Shown: positions 36,054 through 45,147, counted from the first letter of the stretch. The stretch: 64,000 nt of DNA from an uncultured Prevotella sp. (GCF_946404925.1 NZ_CAMJFM010000004.1:1-64000); one strand, 5' to 3'. Translations and numbers: made by a program. Notes: a model not told the origin generated them from the letters alone.

Positions 36054-37312
36054 AGAAGTATGTTTCTCGCTATACGCTTGGCCAGGGCCATGATGGTTAA
36101 CATGGGTGGCAGACCAAGTGCCTGGGGCAGTAACGTGGCATCGCAAACATAGAGGTTGTCGGGGAGCAGAGGCGAGTGGAGGGTCTCTGCCTCGGCCTGC
36201 GTGAGTGGCAACATGCCGCCCGGATGCCCCGCGTTCAGCGTGCCCAGGAATATGTCTTCTTCCTTGGCCCCCAGCTGCATCAGTATCTGTCGGCAGTCGT
36301 CAACGCCTTGTTGCAGTCGCTGGTGGTCCAGAGGCGTGAGCACCTTGCTCATCTTGTTGTGGTGCACATCGCCCTGCTCTACATCGGCCAGCTTGATCAT
36401 CAGGCTTACCATGCCGTCCATCGGCTTGTGCCACTGGCGGTTGAAGAAGAAACTGAGCCAGTCCATATATGGAGAGATGATGTACTTATCGCGGTGACTC
36501 ACAAAAGGCATCAGCAGCTGACGGTCCTGTCGGGCTTTCTCCATTGGGGCTGCCACGCACAGCACAGGGTCGACAAACAGCGTTGGCTGGCAGTCGATGC
36601 CCGATGCCCGCAGTATGTCGGGGGTGCCATAACCACCTGCTGCCACGATGATGATGTCGGCCTCGAGCGTCAGGTGCTGGAGACCACGGGTTACGTGTAC
36701 TTTCTGAGCCGTATGGTTGTTAATATCAATGTGTGTGACCTTGCAGCCGGTCAGCACCTTGATGTCTTTCAGCAGTTCGCGTGTATCCCATTTTGCCAGC
36801 GTAGGACAGCCGATAGAACAGTGACCGCACAAGCGGCAACTGCCAGGACGGAGCAGTTTGGGCATGGGTTGAGGGTCCATCCCTAACTCCTGCATCACCT
36901 GGAAGGTGCGTTTGGTAATGGGCGACCAGTAGCGCTGGTGGTCGGTAGTGATGGGCAGTTCGCGGTAAAGCTCATCAAACTCTTCGTCGAGATTGATGCC
37001 AATCGCTTTCAGTCCCTCGTCGGCTCTCACGGCATTACCGGTGGCCAGTGTGGTGGTGCCGCCCACACCGCGACCATACACCATCACCATCTCGTGCTGC
37101 TTGTCGATGCGCATAGATGGCAGTAGCAGTTGTATCATTCGTTCGTCAAAGTACAGGCCTGTCTTTCTGAACATGGCTAACTTGTCGAGTGGTAGCGAAA
37201 GGGGCTTGAATTCCTTTCCTGCCTCCAGAACTGTTACTTCGAATTTCTTTGCAAGCATGTGTGCGGCCATTGCTCCGCCAGCACCACTGCCTATAACGAT
37301 GACTTTCTTCAT
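36038..37312 (-). CDS. GMC-type FAD oxidoreductase with a four-cysteine motif
   Basis: This 424-residue protein starts with the FAD motif VIVIGSGAGGAMAAHML and has GRGVGGTTTLATGNAV, typical of glucose-methanol-choline oxidoreductases. The late PHQ-like end (GGMLPL then LYVCDATLLPQALGLPPMLT) also fits. Residues 159-169 read C-x2-C-x2-C-x3-C-P, the spacing of a [4Fe-4S] site; GMC enzymes have Cys here only in some branches. It would oxidise an alcohol. It is the last gene of the peroxidase-led run and is four bases behind the five-cysteine gene. Confidence 0.85.
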   Translation of the reverse strand: MKKVIVIGSGAGGAMAAHMLAKKFEVTVLEAGKEFKPLSLPLDKLAMFRKTGLYFDERMIQLLLPSMRIDKQHEMVMVYGRGVGGTTTLATGNAVRADEGLKAIGINLDEEFDELYRELPITTDHQRYWSPITKRTFQVMQELGMDPQPMPKLLRPGSCRLCGHCSIGCPTLAKWDTRELLKDIKVLTGCKVTHIDINNHTAQKVHVTRGLQHLTLEADIIIVAAGGYGTPDILRASGIDCQPTLFVDPVLCVAAPMEKARQDRQLLMPFVSHRDKYIISPYMDWLSFFFNRQWHKPMDGMVSLMIKLADVEQGDVHHNKMSKVLTPLDHQRLQQGVDDCRQILMQLGAKEEDIFLGTLNAGHPGGMLPLTQAEAETLHSPLLPDNLYVCDATLLPQALGLPPMLTIMALAKRIARNILLSQTT

Positions 37313-37316
37313 AATG

Positions 37317-37814
37317 CTAATATTTCAATTGTGCTCTGCACTGCTTGCACCCTTCGGTGATACGCTGGCTGAAGTGAAGGTGCTCGGACTCCATACCAAG
37401 AATGCCGCGAATGATGCCATCGTCGAGTGCCGATGCCGCTTTGCAGGCCTGCGGCGTGTAAAACCAGCTGAAGTAGCAGCTATGAAAACACAGCTGCCTA
37501 CTGCTCTCGAACGACAGTTTGATGCCGATGTTGAGATAGAGTGCAACGATGAGTTGCTGTGCACGGGCCTCGTTGTTTATCAGAAACAGGCGACGTAGTA
37601 GTCGGCCCATCTTATAAGCCTCTGTGTGCATACGCTCAAGTAGTGCCTCATCGGCACCTGCCTGCAGGTTGCTGCTGGTGTACTCGGCATAGGCTTTCAG
37701 GGCCTCGGCGTTAGGTAACGTCCAGATGCGCTTGGGCTTTTGACCTAAAGCGTGTGCTGTGAGGTTCATCAGCAGTTGCAATTCTATGCGCCTGAAGAGT
37801 GAGCTGTTAACCAT
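37317..37814 (-). CDS. Unknown protein with five C-terminal cysteines
   Basis: Not recognised. This 165-residue protein has a basic helical N-terminal half (LLRRLFLINNEARAQQLIVA) and five Cys in the last third: C109, C113, C124, C156 and C159 (C-x3-C ... C ... C-x2-C). It has no signal peptide. Its start overlaps the stop of the reductase-ligase gene by eight bases, and the GMC gene follows in four bases, so translation is coupled. It could bind metal or a cluster and partner the GMC enzyme; this is inference from position and cysteines only. Confidence 0.75.
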   Translation of the reverse strand: MVNSSLFRRIELQLLMNLTAHALGQKPKRIWTLPNAEALKAYAEYTSSNLQAGADEALLERMHTEAYKMGRLLRRLFLINNEARAQQLIVALYLNIGIKLSFESSRQLCFHSCYFSWFYTPQACKAASALDDGIIRGILGMESEHLHFSQRITEGCKQCRAQLKY

Positions 37815-40470
37815 TGGCGTACAGGGTTTCTATTTCATGACTGTAGTGTTCTATCACCACGTTGCGTTTTACCTTCAAGTTGGGCGTCAGTTCGCCACGG
37901 GCAATGCTCAGTGGCGTGCTGATAATGAGATATCGCTTGACCTGCTCTGGGTGCGATAGTTGTTGGTTCATGCGTTCCACATCGGTCGCAAGTGTGTCGT
38001 TATTGCCAGTTGTCCATAGCAGGGCTGTGCAGTAAGGACGCTGTTCGCCCACCAGTACGGCATGCTCCACACAGGGTATGTCCATCAGGCGCTGCTCAAT
38101 CTTGGTGCAATTGATGTTCTTGCCGTATGAGGTAATCAGCATGTCCTTCTTTCGTCCGCTGATGTACACGTGTCCGTCGGCATCCATGCGTCCCAGGTCG
38201 CCAGTATACAGTTTACCGTCCTTAAAGGTGTTGGAGTCCAACTTATAATACCCCAGAGCCACTTGCGGACCGCTCACCACAAGCTCGCCGTCGGGTGCTA
38301 CTGTTACAGTGGTGTCAGGTAGTGGTGTACCTATGCTGGGTATGACGTTGTCATCCAGTCGGCTCAGCGTTATCAGTGGTGCCTCGGTCTGTCCGTAGGC
38401 GTTATATATCTCGATGCCCAGCTGGCGGAAGTGCAGCAACAGCTCCTCGCTAATGGGGGCCGATCCTACCAGCAGCTGCGAGCACTTGTCGAGTCCGGCC
38501 TTACGCAGCACGGCACGTCGCAGGATGGTGCCAGTAAGACGTTTGAGTGGCCCGTTGCTCATCTTGAGGTAACGCTGTCCCAGTGGGTTCTGCTCTATCT
38601 GTTCCCATAGCTTTTCGTAGAAGCGTGGCACTGAGAAGAACACCGTGGGGCGCACCTTGGGTAATGCCTGAGCCAGCATCTGGAAATCAGTCAGATAGTA
38701 TATTTTGGCTTTGCATAGCATGCAATAAGGCGCGTAGGCAGCCAGGATACCCTCGACCACATGACTCATGGGCAGGAATGACAAGTAACGCATCTCGCTA
38801 TTGCGGTCGTGCCATGATAGCAGGTTGGTGAGTACTTCGCCCATCCACTTCAGTTGGCTGTAGCTAAACATCACACCCTTGGGCTCGCCTGTAGTACCCG
38901 ATGTGTAACGTATGGTGGCAAGCTCGGAATTCAGGGTAAGGTGGGGGGCTGACTGACTGGTATGACTGGTCAGGGAAGTTGAGTCATCCTGCTTCAGGGG
39001 ACCGAAGGGGATGACCTGTATGTGCTCAGAAAGACCTGCTGCGTTTGTCATCACGCGCTCGTCGCCTACAAAGAACAAGCGGGCACCGCTTTTATTCATC
39101 AGTAATGCAATCTCATCGGCAGGAGTAGTGTAGTATATGGGTACGCTGACTGCCCCTACCAATCCGATGGCGTTATCGATGGCAGCGTGCTCAGCGCAGT
39201 TAATGCCCGATAGCGCTACGGTTTCGCCTGGTTTTACGCCCAGCTTGTGCAACTTGCCAACGTAACTGTTAACCATATCGTTCATTTCTCGCCCGGAAAC
39301 ACGCTCTGTGCCTTTGGCCGTGATGTTGTAGTAGGTAATGGGGTAATGGCTACTCGCACGACGCCGCATGGCCTGCTGGAAAATACTATGATCTGATAAC
39401 CGCATGAAATTATGCCGACATGCAAACTCAAGAAGCGCGGGCAGATAGCTGCGCCAGTCGAATTCGTATTTACTTGTAAACAAATCGGTGTTTGTGCGGT
39501 CGAACACATGGTTGTCGAAGAAATAGGGCATCAGCGCTGTGAGATTAGATAGCAGCGACCTCTTCTTGGCATCGTGCCCTGCATTATAATGCTTGCCTAT
39601 GGTACGTAATATGGGCATGGGCAGATATATTGGCTTGGCGACATCGATATGCAGATGTTGTCTGGCCCACGTTCTTACAGCCTCTACCAACTCTCCAACC
39701 TGTGGCAGATGCGTGGCAGGAGCTGTGAGGTGGAAGGTGCGACCATCGGCCTCTGGAACAAACGTCAGGCGGGTTACCTGCTGTGCCACATAGTCTACCG
39801 GTATCACATTTACTGTCTGAGTACTGCTTACAGGCAGTACTCGCAACTTACCCTGCAGCATCAGCTTCAGCACATAATAGACGGTGTTGAAGTTGCGTGT
39901 GCGTCCGGTATGGCTATTACCCACAATCATTCCGGGGCGACAGATGATGTAAGGTAATGTCGATGCCCTTACTATTTTTTCTGCCTCGGCTTTGCTCTGC
40001 TCATACTGGCTGTAGAATTGCGTGGCCAGAGGGGCTCCTTCTGTAATGATTCCGCTCTGTGTACCGGCCACATAGGCTGTAGATACATAGGTGAAACGCT
40101 GCAGGTAAGGCAGTAGTTCTGCCATCCTGACTACGTGTCGGGTGCCATCAACATTGATGTTCCACAATTCTTCTTGCGATTTCTGTAATCCTGTTTCTGC
40201 TGCGCAATGAATCACGTGGGTAATATCCATGTGTTGTGATTCCAAGGGCAAGGTGATGTCGCCGGTAATGGGCTGTACACGCTTACCTATGGCGTGGATG
40301 AGTGTGTCATCGCCCCACCACAGGGCACGTAGTCGCCCTGCAGCCTCCTCTTCTGATTGGGCCCGCACCAGCACGTAGATCTTGCTGTTGGTAGTTTCCA
40401 ACAGCTGTGCTACCACCTCAGTTCCCAATAGTCCGGTGGCGCCTGTTACTAAAACTTTTCCTTCAGCCAT
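37807..40470 (-). CDS. Fusion of SDR/thioester-reductase-like and acyl-AMP ligase domains
   Basis: This 887-residue protein has two parts. The first (about 1-350) is an extended SDR with VLVTGATGLLGTEVVAQLLE, YVSTAYVAGT and the Tyr/Lys pair in YEQSKAEAEKI, like thioester reductase domains. The second (about 365-887) is an acyl-CoA synthetase/AMP-ligase: IRYTSGTTGEPKGVMFSYSQ, IYNAYGQTEAP, LYTGDLGRMDADGHVYISGR and a C-terminal Lys near NLKVKRNVV. Carboxylic acid reductases have the order ligase-carrier-reductase; here the order is reversed and no carrier domain is seen. It overlaps its upstream gene by 22 bases. Confidence 0.85.
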   Translation of the reverse strand: MAEGKVLVTGATGLLGTEVVAQLLETTNSKIYVLVRAQSEEEAAGRLRALWWGDDTLIHAIGKRVQPITGDITLPLESQHMDITHVIHCAAETGLQKSQEELWNINVDGTRHVVRMAELLPYLQRFTYVSTAYVAGTQSGIITEGAPLATQFYSQYEQSKAEAEKIVRASTLPYIICRPGMIVGNSHTGRTRNFNTVYYVLKLMLQGKLRVLPVSSTQTVNVIPVDYVAQQVTRLTFVPEADGRTFHLTAPATHLPQVGELVEAVRTWARQHLHIDVAKPIYLPMPILRTIGKHYNAGHDAKKRSLLSNLTALMPYFFDNHVFDRTNTDLFTSKYEFDWRSYLPALLEFACRHNFMRLSDHSIFQQAMRRRASSHYPITYYNITAKGTERVSGREMNDMVNSYVGKLHKLGVKPGETVALSGINCAEHAAIDNAIGLVGAVSVPIYYTTPADEIALLMNKSGARLFFVGDERVMTNAAGLSEHIQVIPFGPLKQDDSTSLTSHTSQSAPHLTLNSELATIRYTSGTTGEPKGVMFSYSQLKWMGEVLTNLLSWHDRNSEMRYLSFLPMSHVVEGILAAYAPYCMLCKAKIYYLTDFQMLAQALPKVRPTVFFSVPRFYEKLWEQIEQNPLGQRYLKMSNGPLKRLTGTILRRAVLRKAGLDKCSQLLVGSAPISEELLLHFRQLGIEIYNAYGQTEAPLITLSRLDDNVIPSIGTPLPDTTVTVAPDGELVVSGPQVALGYYKLDSNTFKDGKLYTGDLGRMDADGHVYISGRKKDMLITSYGKNINCTKIEQRLMDIPCVEHAVLVGEQRPYCTALLWTTGNNDTLATDVERMNQQLSHPEQVKRYLIISTPLSIARGELTPNLKVKRNVVIEHYSHEIETLYANG

Positions 40471-41786
40471 TTTGCAAAGAATTGGCTCATTGCCTCTGTT
40501 TTGTTCTTGTAAATCGTCAGGTGACGTCTGATCGTGTTGCCTATCTCCTGTTCATGTTCGCCCGCCATGTGTAGTGAGGCTACAATGCGTTCTTCCAGAT
40601 TGTCATCGGTGGCGTGGTGCAGATAGTGTTCGGCTAGTTCCACCTCGTTCATGATGCCATTCAGTCGGGCGTCGATGGATACGGCCACAATAGGTATGGC
40701 GCGTTCCATACTCAGTACCGATGCGTGATAGCGCGATGTGAGCAGTATGTTCAGTTGACGTAGCAATCCTGTCATCTTGAATACGTCGCAGGTCTTTGAT
40801 GTGAATAGGGCATGCGGTGCTTCAACCTTCTGTTCCAACAGTTCGCATACGCTTGCATCCAGCTTCTCCATACCCAAAATCACAACAAAAGCGTTATGTT
40901 CGCTGCTATAGCGGTTGGTGGCAGCTGTCATCGCCTGCAGATATGTTTCAAACTGTTGGCGTCGTTTTAAACTGTCGCTAAAGAAGTATATTTTGTCGTA
41001 TTGTTGTGAGAAGTCGCGGGTAATCAGAGCCTTCAACCATCGCCATACTGATGGACGTACTGGCCAGCAGAAGGGGTTGAGTGGTGCTACACCCATCAGT
41101 GGTTGTTTTCCATCCCATCCGGCTGCTTTCAGCTGCTGCAGTGCCCAGGTCTCGCCCTCACTGCTTTGGAATGTCCAAGCCGTGTCGGTGCCAACATGTC
41201 CTTTCAACCCAAGTTGTTGCAGGTTGTGTAGCGACTCCTCGGTACGCACCATGAAGTATGTATCTTTGCACAGGTCGCTACTCAGTTTGGCCAACCATCC
41301 GTCCAACTTGCCTACTTCCGATCCGTAGGCTATACAGGGCTTGTTCTGTAGGCGCATGATGCCTGCTGCCTCGCAGAAGAACACACACAGTGCCTTAGCA
41401 AAGGTAGGCGTGAGTGTAGAGCCCTCGCAAAGGATGGCTGCATGGTGGCGCGAACAAGCACGTAGCAATGAAAAAATGAATACCGTTGAGAAATGCAGTA
41501 GTTTTACTGCTTCGGAAAAATATCCATTAACGTTTTCCATGTCGAGCGTCATCACCGTTAGTTCGGCTTTGTCTGCTCCCATAGTCTGTTCCAGTTGTTG
41601 TGTTAGTGCTACAACACGGGCATCGGCGCCAGTGTTCCTGGCGCCGTTATAGCCCACTAATAGAATTTTAAGTGGTTGTCCTGGGGTGTATTCCTCAAAT
41701 CGGCATAAACCAATGCGAGACAGTGGTTTAGCAATGCCTGAGAACCACACAACCAGGCGTACAATATAAGATAATATTAAATCCAT
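40449..41786 (-). CDS. Polysaccharide pyruvyltransferase-family protein
   Basis: This 445-residue protein begins with a hydrophobic segment (MDLILSYIVRLVVWFSGIAK) and then has ILLVGYNGARNTGADARVVA, the N-terminal signature of the WcaK/CsaB pyruvyltransferase family. Other family features are AILCEGSTLTPTFAKALCVF and LNILLTSRYHASVLSMERAI. Members add pyruvate ketals to sugars or related groups, though many have untested roles. It starts ten bases after the glutathione peroxidase stop, so it is the second gene of the run. Confidence 0.82.
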   Translation of the reverse strand: MDLILSYIVRLVVWFSGIAKPLSRIGLCRFEEYTPGQPLKILLVGYNGARNTGADARVVALTQQLEQTMGADKAELTVMTLDMENVNGYFSEAVKLLHFSTVFIFSLLRACSRHHAAILCEGSTLTPTFAKALCVFFCEAAGIMRLQNKPCIAYGSEVGKLDGWLAKLSSDLCKDTYFMVRTEESLHNLQQLGLKGHVGTDTAWTFQSSEGETWALQQLKAAGWDGKQPLMGVAPLNPFCWPVRPSVWRWLKALITRDFSQQYDKIYFFSDSLKRRQQFETYLQAMTAATNRYSSEHNAFVVILGMEKLDASVCELLEQKVEAPHALFTSKTCDVFKMTGLLRQLNILLTSRYHASVLSMERAIPIVAVSIDARLNGIMNEVELAEHYLHHATDDNLEERIVASLHMAGEHEQEIGNTIRRHLTIYKNKTEAMSQFFAKWLKEKF

Positions 41787-41796
41787 TTTTTTATTG

Positions 41797-42342
41797 TTAT
41801 GCCAGCATGGCTTCTACATCCTTCTCAAAGTCCTTAGGCTCGGTGGTAGGAGCGTAGCGCTTGATGGTATTGCCATCCTTTGAAATCAAAAACTTGGTGA
41901 AGTTCCACTTGATATCGCTATCCTTCTCAACGCTCTTGCTGATAGTCTTGAAGAGCGCCTTGGCTGCCTTGGCCTTCAATCCGTGATACTCCTCGGTTGG
42001 AGCCTGAGTCTTCAGATACTCGAAGATGGGCTCGGCTGCAGGACCGTTCACGTCGGTCTTCTTCATAATCTGGAAGGATACACCATAGTTAAGCTGGCAG
42101 AACTCCTCGATCTGACTGTCGGAACCTGGATCCTGCTCCTTGAACTGGTTGCAGGGGAAACCAATGATGACCAATCCCTTGTCCTTATACTTCTGGTTCA
42201 TTGCCTCGAGTCCCTCGAACTGAGGAGTAAATCCACACTTACTGGCTGTGTTGACAATCAGCAATACCTTACCTTCGAACTGAGAGAAATCTATCTCTTT
42301 GCCTTTGCTCGTGAGAGCCTTGAAATCATAAATCTTTGCCAT
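41797..42342 (-). CDS. Glutathione peroxidase family (thiol peroxidase, Cys type)
   Basis: This 181-residue protein begins MAKIYDFKALTSKGKEIDFS and has the catalytic Cys in VNTASKCGFTPQFEGLEAMN, the Gln of the motif in FPCNQFKEQDPGSDSQIEEF and the Trp in DIKWNFTKFLISKDG. It reduces peroxides, usually with thioredoxin in bacteria. The ATG at 42342 is chosen; the frame runs further upstream, through the promoter. It is the first gene of the minus-strand run to 36038 and is preceded by the stress-type module. Confidence 0.92.
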   Translation of the reverse strand: MAKIYDFKALTSKGKEIDFSQFEGKVLLIVNTASKCGFTPQFEGLEAMNQKYKDKGLVIIGFPCNQFKEQDPGSDSQIEEFCQLNYGVSFQIMKKTDVNGPAAEPIFEYLKTQAPTEEYHGLKAKAAKALFKTISKSVEKDSDIKWNFTKFLISKDGNTIKRYAPTTEPKDFEKDVEAMLA

Positions 42343-42372
42343 AACCTTATCTAATTTATATCGTTTGCGACG

Positions 42373-42451
42373 CAAAAGTAAGAATAATATTTGATATGAC
42401 AATCAATTTGCTAAAAACTTTAAGTTTGTTTAACGTTAGGTCGCGTGCGAT
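42373..42451 (-). promoter_or_regulatory. Stress-type promoter module, copy 2 (peroxidase operon)
   Basis: The minus-strand -7 box TACTTTTG is at 42373-42380. After exactly 31 bases comes the 40-bp element (42412-42451), which starts on the plus strand TAAAAACTTTAAG and ends TGCGAT. It matches 36014-36053 at 35 of 40 positions. Confidence 0.75.
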
Positions 42452-42463
42452 ATTGTTTTGTTT

Positions 42464-43045
42464 TTATGTAGTAAAATCGATAGTCAAATGATGCATGGGG
42501 TGACCGCCCCATGAGGTGTTGTCTTTGAGGCTGAAGCCTATCTGGGTGTATAGGTGTTCGGCTTTGGGGTTGCCACAGTCTACCAGCAAGCCTACCGACG
42601 GCATGCCTAAGGTGCGGGCTTTTTCGATAGAGGCTTTGAGTAGGGCGGTGGCAATGCCTTGCTTGCGATATGGAGCTGCCACGCACAGGCTGTCGAGATA
42701 AAACTCGCCGGCACTGGTCTCGTCGTCTATCGCACTGTGATCCATACCAAAACTCTGGCGGGCACCATTGATAAAAGCCTGGCGCAGTTGATGCAGACGA
42801 GCACCATCGTAGGCCGTACAGATACCCACCACCTCATCGGCCACAACTGCCACCAGCGTGTTGAGGTAAGAATACTGACTATCGGTACGCTGAACCAGAC
42901 TGGTCATGAGCTGGTGGAAATCGTCGAGGGTATGATGTGGTCCAGTCCACCACTGACAGCAGTCGTGATTCATTGCCTCCATGATAAGTGTGGCTATGCG
43001 TGCTGCTTCGGCAGGGCGGGCTGGACGTATGATGAAACTATTCAT
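42464..43045 (-). CDS. GNAT family N-acetyltransferase
   Basis: This 193-residue protein has a long N-terminal part and motif A as LCVAAPYRKQGIATALLKAS near residue 125. VGLLVDCGNPKAEHLYTQIG and FSLKDNTSWGGHPMHHLTID follow. It acetylates an unknown amine. It has its own -7 box (TATCTTTG, minus strand, 43074-43081). It is not part of the peroxidase run, because the stress module lies between them. Confidence 0.85.
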   Translation of the reverse strand: MNSFIIRPARPAEAARIATLIMEAMNHDCCQWWTGPHHTLDDFHQLMTSLVQRTDSQYSYLNTLVAVVADEVVGICTAYDGARLHQLRQAFINGARQSFGMDHSAIDDETSAGEFYLDSLCVAAPYRKQGIATALLKASIEKARTLGMPSVGLLVDCGNPKAEHLYTQIGFSLKDNTSWGGHPMHHLTIDFTT

Positions 43046-43122
43046 TGCCTTTAAAAATTAACTATCTGCCGGCAAAGATAGAAAAAAATGGTGAAATACT
43101 TGCATCGTTCATAAATAATTCA

Positions 43123-43130
43123 TATATTTG
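43123..43130 (+). promoter_or_regulatory. -7 box TATATTTG of the exported TIM-barrel gene
   Basis: It lies 33 bases before the ATG at 43164 and rules out the upstream in-frame ATG at 43128, which overlaps it. Confidence 0.6.
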
Positions 43131-43163
43131 CACCATTATCAATCACAAAAAACGAAACCATTT

Positions 43164-45104
43164 ATGAAGTATCTAACCAAAATGTTATTAACGGCTGTGG
43201 CCGTGTGGATGACAATGCCCATGGTGGCAGCTAAACAGAAAAAGTTCGAGAATTTTAAAGTGTCGACCTACATCCGGGCGCAGGATGTGGCAAGGATGGA
43301 CGATGAGAAATTCCTGAAATCGACATGGGAGACGGTGAGCCAACAGGTGGATCTGGACAAGATCTACTTGGAGACGCATCGCGATGCATTTACCGTGCCC
43401 GAGAAGACCATGTTGAAAGTGAAGAAGTTCTTTGAGAGCAAAGGTCTGGAGGTGGGCGGCGGTATTACCTACACCCGCTCGGAACCAACCGACTTTGAGA
43501 CTTACAGCTACGCCCGCCCTGATGAGCGCAAGATAGTAAAAGAGGTGGCTGAGTATACAGCAAAGCTGTTTGACGACTTTATTCTGGACGACTTCTTCTT
43601 TATCGACTTGAAGAACGATGATGAGATAGCCGCCAAGGGAAACAAGAGTTGGACCGAATACCGCCTGCGCCTGATGGCTGAAGCCGGACGAGAGTTGGTG
43701 GTGAACCCTGCCAAGGCTGTTAACCCCAGGGTAAAGGTAATCGTGAAGTATCCCAACTGGTACGACCATTTTCATGGATTAGGCTTTAATCTGGAAGAAG
43801 AGCCTGCCTACTTTGACGGCATATGGACTGGCACCGAGACACGCGACCCAGGATCGGCACAGCATCTGCAGAACTATCTGAGCTATAACGTGGTGCGCTA
43901 CTTTGATAACATCGCTCCTGGTAAACGCTCGGCCGATGGTCGCTTGCTACCGGAGGGACGCAAGAACGGAGGTGGATGGGTAGATGCCGGTGGTATACAC
44001 ATGAGCATGGATCGCTATGCCGAGCAGCTGCACCTGACGATGCTGAGCAAGACACCAGAGATTATTCTGTGGAACTACATGCAGCTGTACGAGGTGAAGA
44101 TAACCCCACAGCAGCGCGCCAGGTGGCAGGAGGCTGCCAGCAGTTTTAACTACGACCAGATGGTGGCTCCTTACACTCGCAACGGCAAGACCATCACCCC
44201 AACATCGTTGGCACGATTTGCTGATGTGACGCTGCATCAGACCGACAAGCTGGTAGGACAGTTGGGTAACCCAATAGGACTTGTGTCATATAAGCCTTAC
44301 CACTCAAATGGCGAGGAATTCCTGCAAAACTACTTAGGTATGATAGGACTGCCCATGGATATGCATCCGCAGTTCCTGACCGACCGCCAGCAGATACTGC
44401 TGACCGAGCAGGCTGCTAAGGATAAGCAAATTGTAGAGAAAATCAAGCAGCAGTTGAAGAAGGGTGGGGATGTGATTATTACCACTGGTCTGCTGAAGGC
44501 TATCCGCCATGAGATAGCTGATGTGTGCGAACTGTATTGTGGCGACCTGAAAGCCATCGTAAACGACTTTGGTTGGAATGGCAAGTCGGAGCGCGAGTTT
44601 ATCATCCCACAGGTGAAGTACTTTACCAACGATGCGTGGGAGGTGGTAAGTGCCGGTCGCCCGCTGAACGGCGGTGTGTCGGGCTATCCTATCCTGTTGC
44701 GTGATACCTATTCGAAAGGTATGCTGTTTGTGCTGACCATACCCGATGACTACGGCAATCTGTATGACTTCCCTGCCGGAGCGCTGAACATTATACGTCG
44801 TGCCATGAGCAAGGATGTAGGTGCATATATCGAGGGGCCATCGAAGGTGGCATTGTTCCCCTACGACAACAAGACGATGGTGGTAGAGAACTTTAACGAT
44901 GAACCGGTAAACGTAAAGGTGGTGGTTTGTGCCAAGGTAACCAATATGCGCAATCTACTGACAGGCGAACAACTGAAGCCTGCCGAGCTGCCAAAGCCGC
45001 AGATGATGTTCTTCAGAAGCCGTTTCTCAGGCTATCCTGATGGCGCAACGGTATTTGAAATGAAGATACCCGCCCACAGTTATATAGGATTAGGATATAA
45101 ATAA
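43164..45104 (+). CDS. Exported protein with a predicted TIM-barrel (glycosidase-like), unknown role
   Basis: This 646-residue protein has a signal peptide (MKYLTKMLLTAVAVWMTMPM, then VAAK). The next region looks like a barrel with acidic strand ends, such as DDFILDDFFFIDLKNDDE, VKVIVKYPNWYDHFHG and YFDGIWTGTETRDP. The last 120 residues are a beta-rich domain (AYIEGPSKVALFPYDNKTMV). I do not recognise a named family with certainty. The pattern is that of putative glycoside hydrolases of Bacteroidota. It stands alone between its own promoter and a terminator. Substrate unknown. Confidence 0.75.
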   Translation: MKYLTKMLLTAVAVWMTMPMVAAKQKKFENFKVSTYIRAQDVARMDDEKFLKSTWETVSQQVDLDKIYLETHRDAFTVPEKTMLKVKKFFESKGLEVGGGITYTRSEPTDFETYSYARPDERKIVKEVAEYTAKLFDDFILDDFFFIDLKNDDEIAAKGNKSWTEYRLRLMAEAGRELVVNPAKAVNPRVKVIVKYPNWYDHFHGLGFNLEEEPAYFDGIWTGTETRDPGSAQHLQNYLSYNVVRYFDNIAPGKRSADGRLLPEGRKNGGGWVDAGGIHMSMDRYAEQLHLTMLSKTPEIILWNYMQLYEVKITPQQRARWQEAASSFNYDQMVAPYTRNGKTITPTSLARFADVTLHQTDKLVGQLGNPIGLVSYKPYHSNGEEFLQNYLGMIGLPMDMHPQFLTDRQQILLTEQAAKDKQIVEKIKQQLKKGGDVIITTGLLKAIRHEIADVCELYCGDLKAIVNDFGWNGKSEREFIIPQVKYFTNDAWEVVSAGRPLNGGVSGYPILLRDTYSKGMLFVLTIPDDYGNLYDFPAGALNIIRRAMSKDVGAYIEGPSKVALFPYDNKTMVVENFNDEPVNVKVVVCAKVTNMRNLLTGEQLKPAELPKPQMMFFRSRFSGYPDGATVFEMKIPAHSYIGLGYK

Positions 45105-45110
45105 AAAAAG

Positions 45111-45138
45111 AATCCTCGCCCAAATCTGGGCGAGGATT
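45111..45138. terminator. Terminator between convergent genes
   Basis: AATCCTCGCCC (45111-45121) and GGGCGAGGATT (45128-45138) pair perfectly around AAATCT, with A-rich sequence before the stem. The hairpin is nearly identical to that at 50235-50262. Confidence 0.75.
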
Positions 45139-45147
45139 TCTATTTAT

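Noticed and set aside
37807..40470. An OleC/OleD-like olefin synthesis fusion
   Set aside because: The SDR-ligase pairing recalls OleD and OleC, but no OleA thiolase or OleB hydrolase is near, and the ligase motifs look like long-chain acyl-CoA synthetases.
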